64,000 nt of DNA from Apostichopus japonicus (lineage: Eukaryota; Echinodermata; Holothuroidea; Aspidochirotida; Stichopodidae). Below, in pieces: positions 63,311 to 64,000 of this stretch. Every line of letters begins with the position of its first letter. Positions within the stretch are counted from its first letter, which is position 1. A program made the position numbers and the translations under genes. A model generated the notes under the pieces. The model did not search any database. It worked only from the letters and a program-made list of their open reading frames with translations, and was not told the DNA's origin. The stretch is taken from the NCBI RefSeq assembly GCF_037975245.1, contig NC_092576.1, positions 4,542,001 through 4,606,000 on the forward strand, read 5' to 3'.

Positions 63311-64000
63311 TACTTTTGCAATTTACGTCATCAGTTACTAATTAATATATACTTGTTCCATATATGTACGTTGTGATGAAAAACATAAATGAAAATGAAA
63401 CTGCCAAGCATTGTCTACATGGTTGGTTGTGTTGACGTGCGCATGCGTACCTGAACCTATACCAGCAAATTAAACAATCCTGGTTTATCAGTGATAATCT
63501 CAGTTTATCGGTCGGTAACACCTGCTAGTTTAGTTTGTCAACCTGAATTGCCCTACTTGAAATGCGAGTGAGGGGGGGATTATGGAGGTGGGGGTTTGAT
63601 GTCTGCATATGCAGAGTCATTTCAAGCGATAGAATCATAGAAAACATATGCACGCGACTAAGGGTTTTGCCACCGCTATTCTATCACAAAGATGTATGCA
63701 AATTTGGATCCAGGGGATGGAGTGTAGGTCAACCCCTTCTCATCCTCACAAAACAATAAAATAAAAGTCGTTTTAGCCAAATGGCGACTCAGATTTCTCG
63801 TTTAATATTTTCATTTATTTTACGTGGTAGTTCACTTCAACGATCTCATGGCGACACCCCCTCCTTTAAAAACCCAAAATCCATCCTTGTACTATACTGG
63901 AACATGATATAACTTGTAACAAGTCATACAGTAACAGCATACATGACAAGAATGCATTATGATGAGAAACTTGTGCCTGTCCTTATAATGCTAGAGTACA
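63311..64000. other. Right edge of window, no supported feature
   Basis: G-rich patches near 63570-63595 are the only notable composition. No exon could be supported up to the right edge. Confidence 0.4.

Overview
This is a stretch of animal nuclear DNA. It is AT-rich, its genes are split by GT-AG introns, and it is dense in non-LTR retrotransposon, Penelope-like and short inverted-repeat DNA-transposon remnants and in minisatellites. The style of the repeats and the divergence of the encoded proteins from their vertebrate orthologues suggest a marine invertebrate, most likely a deuterostome such as an echinoderm. That placement is inference. No bacterial-type operons, CRISPR arrays or rRNA genes were seen.

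Five genes can be reconstructed, four of them by recognisable orthology. (1) CNOT4, minus strand: only its first three coding exons, carrying the whole C4C4 RING finger, lie at 3298-5756; the rest is beyond the left edge. (2) SCNM1, plus strand, complete in seven exons (8315-19112, 567 aa), with a hugely enlarged sixth exon. (3) A coiled-coil plus NHL-type beta-propeller gene, plus strand, five exons (27868-31863, 470 aa), TRIM-NHL-like but with no RING or B-box. (4) TAF8, plus strand, complete in five exons (37938-44759, 290 aa). (5) MFAP1, minus strand, complete in nine exons (48320-56020, 458 aa). In all four complete models the intron phases close exactly and the CDS length is a multiple of three. 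CNOT4 and SCNM1 are divergent; TAF8 and MFAP1 are convergent. SCNM1 and MFAP1 are both splicing factors, TAF8 is a TFIID subunit and CNOT4 belongs to the mRNA-decay/ubiquitin machinery, so the window is rich in gene-expression housekeeping genes.

Between and inside these genes lie several repeat layers. A decayed Penelope-like element with RT and GIY-YIG domains is at about 22165-24146, and LINE 3' ends or RT scraps are at 3559-4012, 59095-59638 and 63120-63310. At least six short elements carry exact or near-exact 8-bp target-site duplications (hAT-like), and many share one internal hairpin-bearing core although their termini differ. A second architectural class consists of elements whose inverted ends are built from an iterated short motif (about 418-1153, 6004-6599, 17569-18352, 36395-37010). 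More than a dozen minisatellites occur, two of which run right up to, or into, 5' splice sites of MFAP1.

Layout: 1-8314 CNOT4 5' half, its introns and the divergent promoter region; 8315-19112 SCNM1; 19113-27867 intergenic repeats, Penelope-like element and MITEs; 27868-31863 NHL gene; 31864-37937 MITE-rich intergenic DNA; 37938-44759 TAF8; 44760-48319 minisatellite-rich convergent intergenic DNA; 48320-56020 MFAP1; 56021-64000 intergenic DNA with retroelement and MITE fragments.
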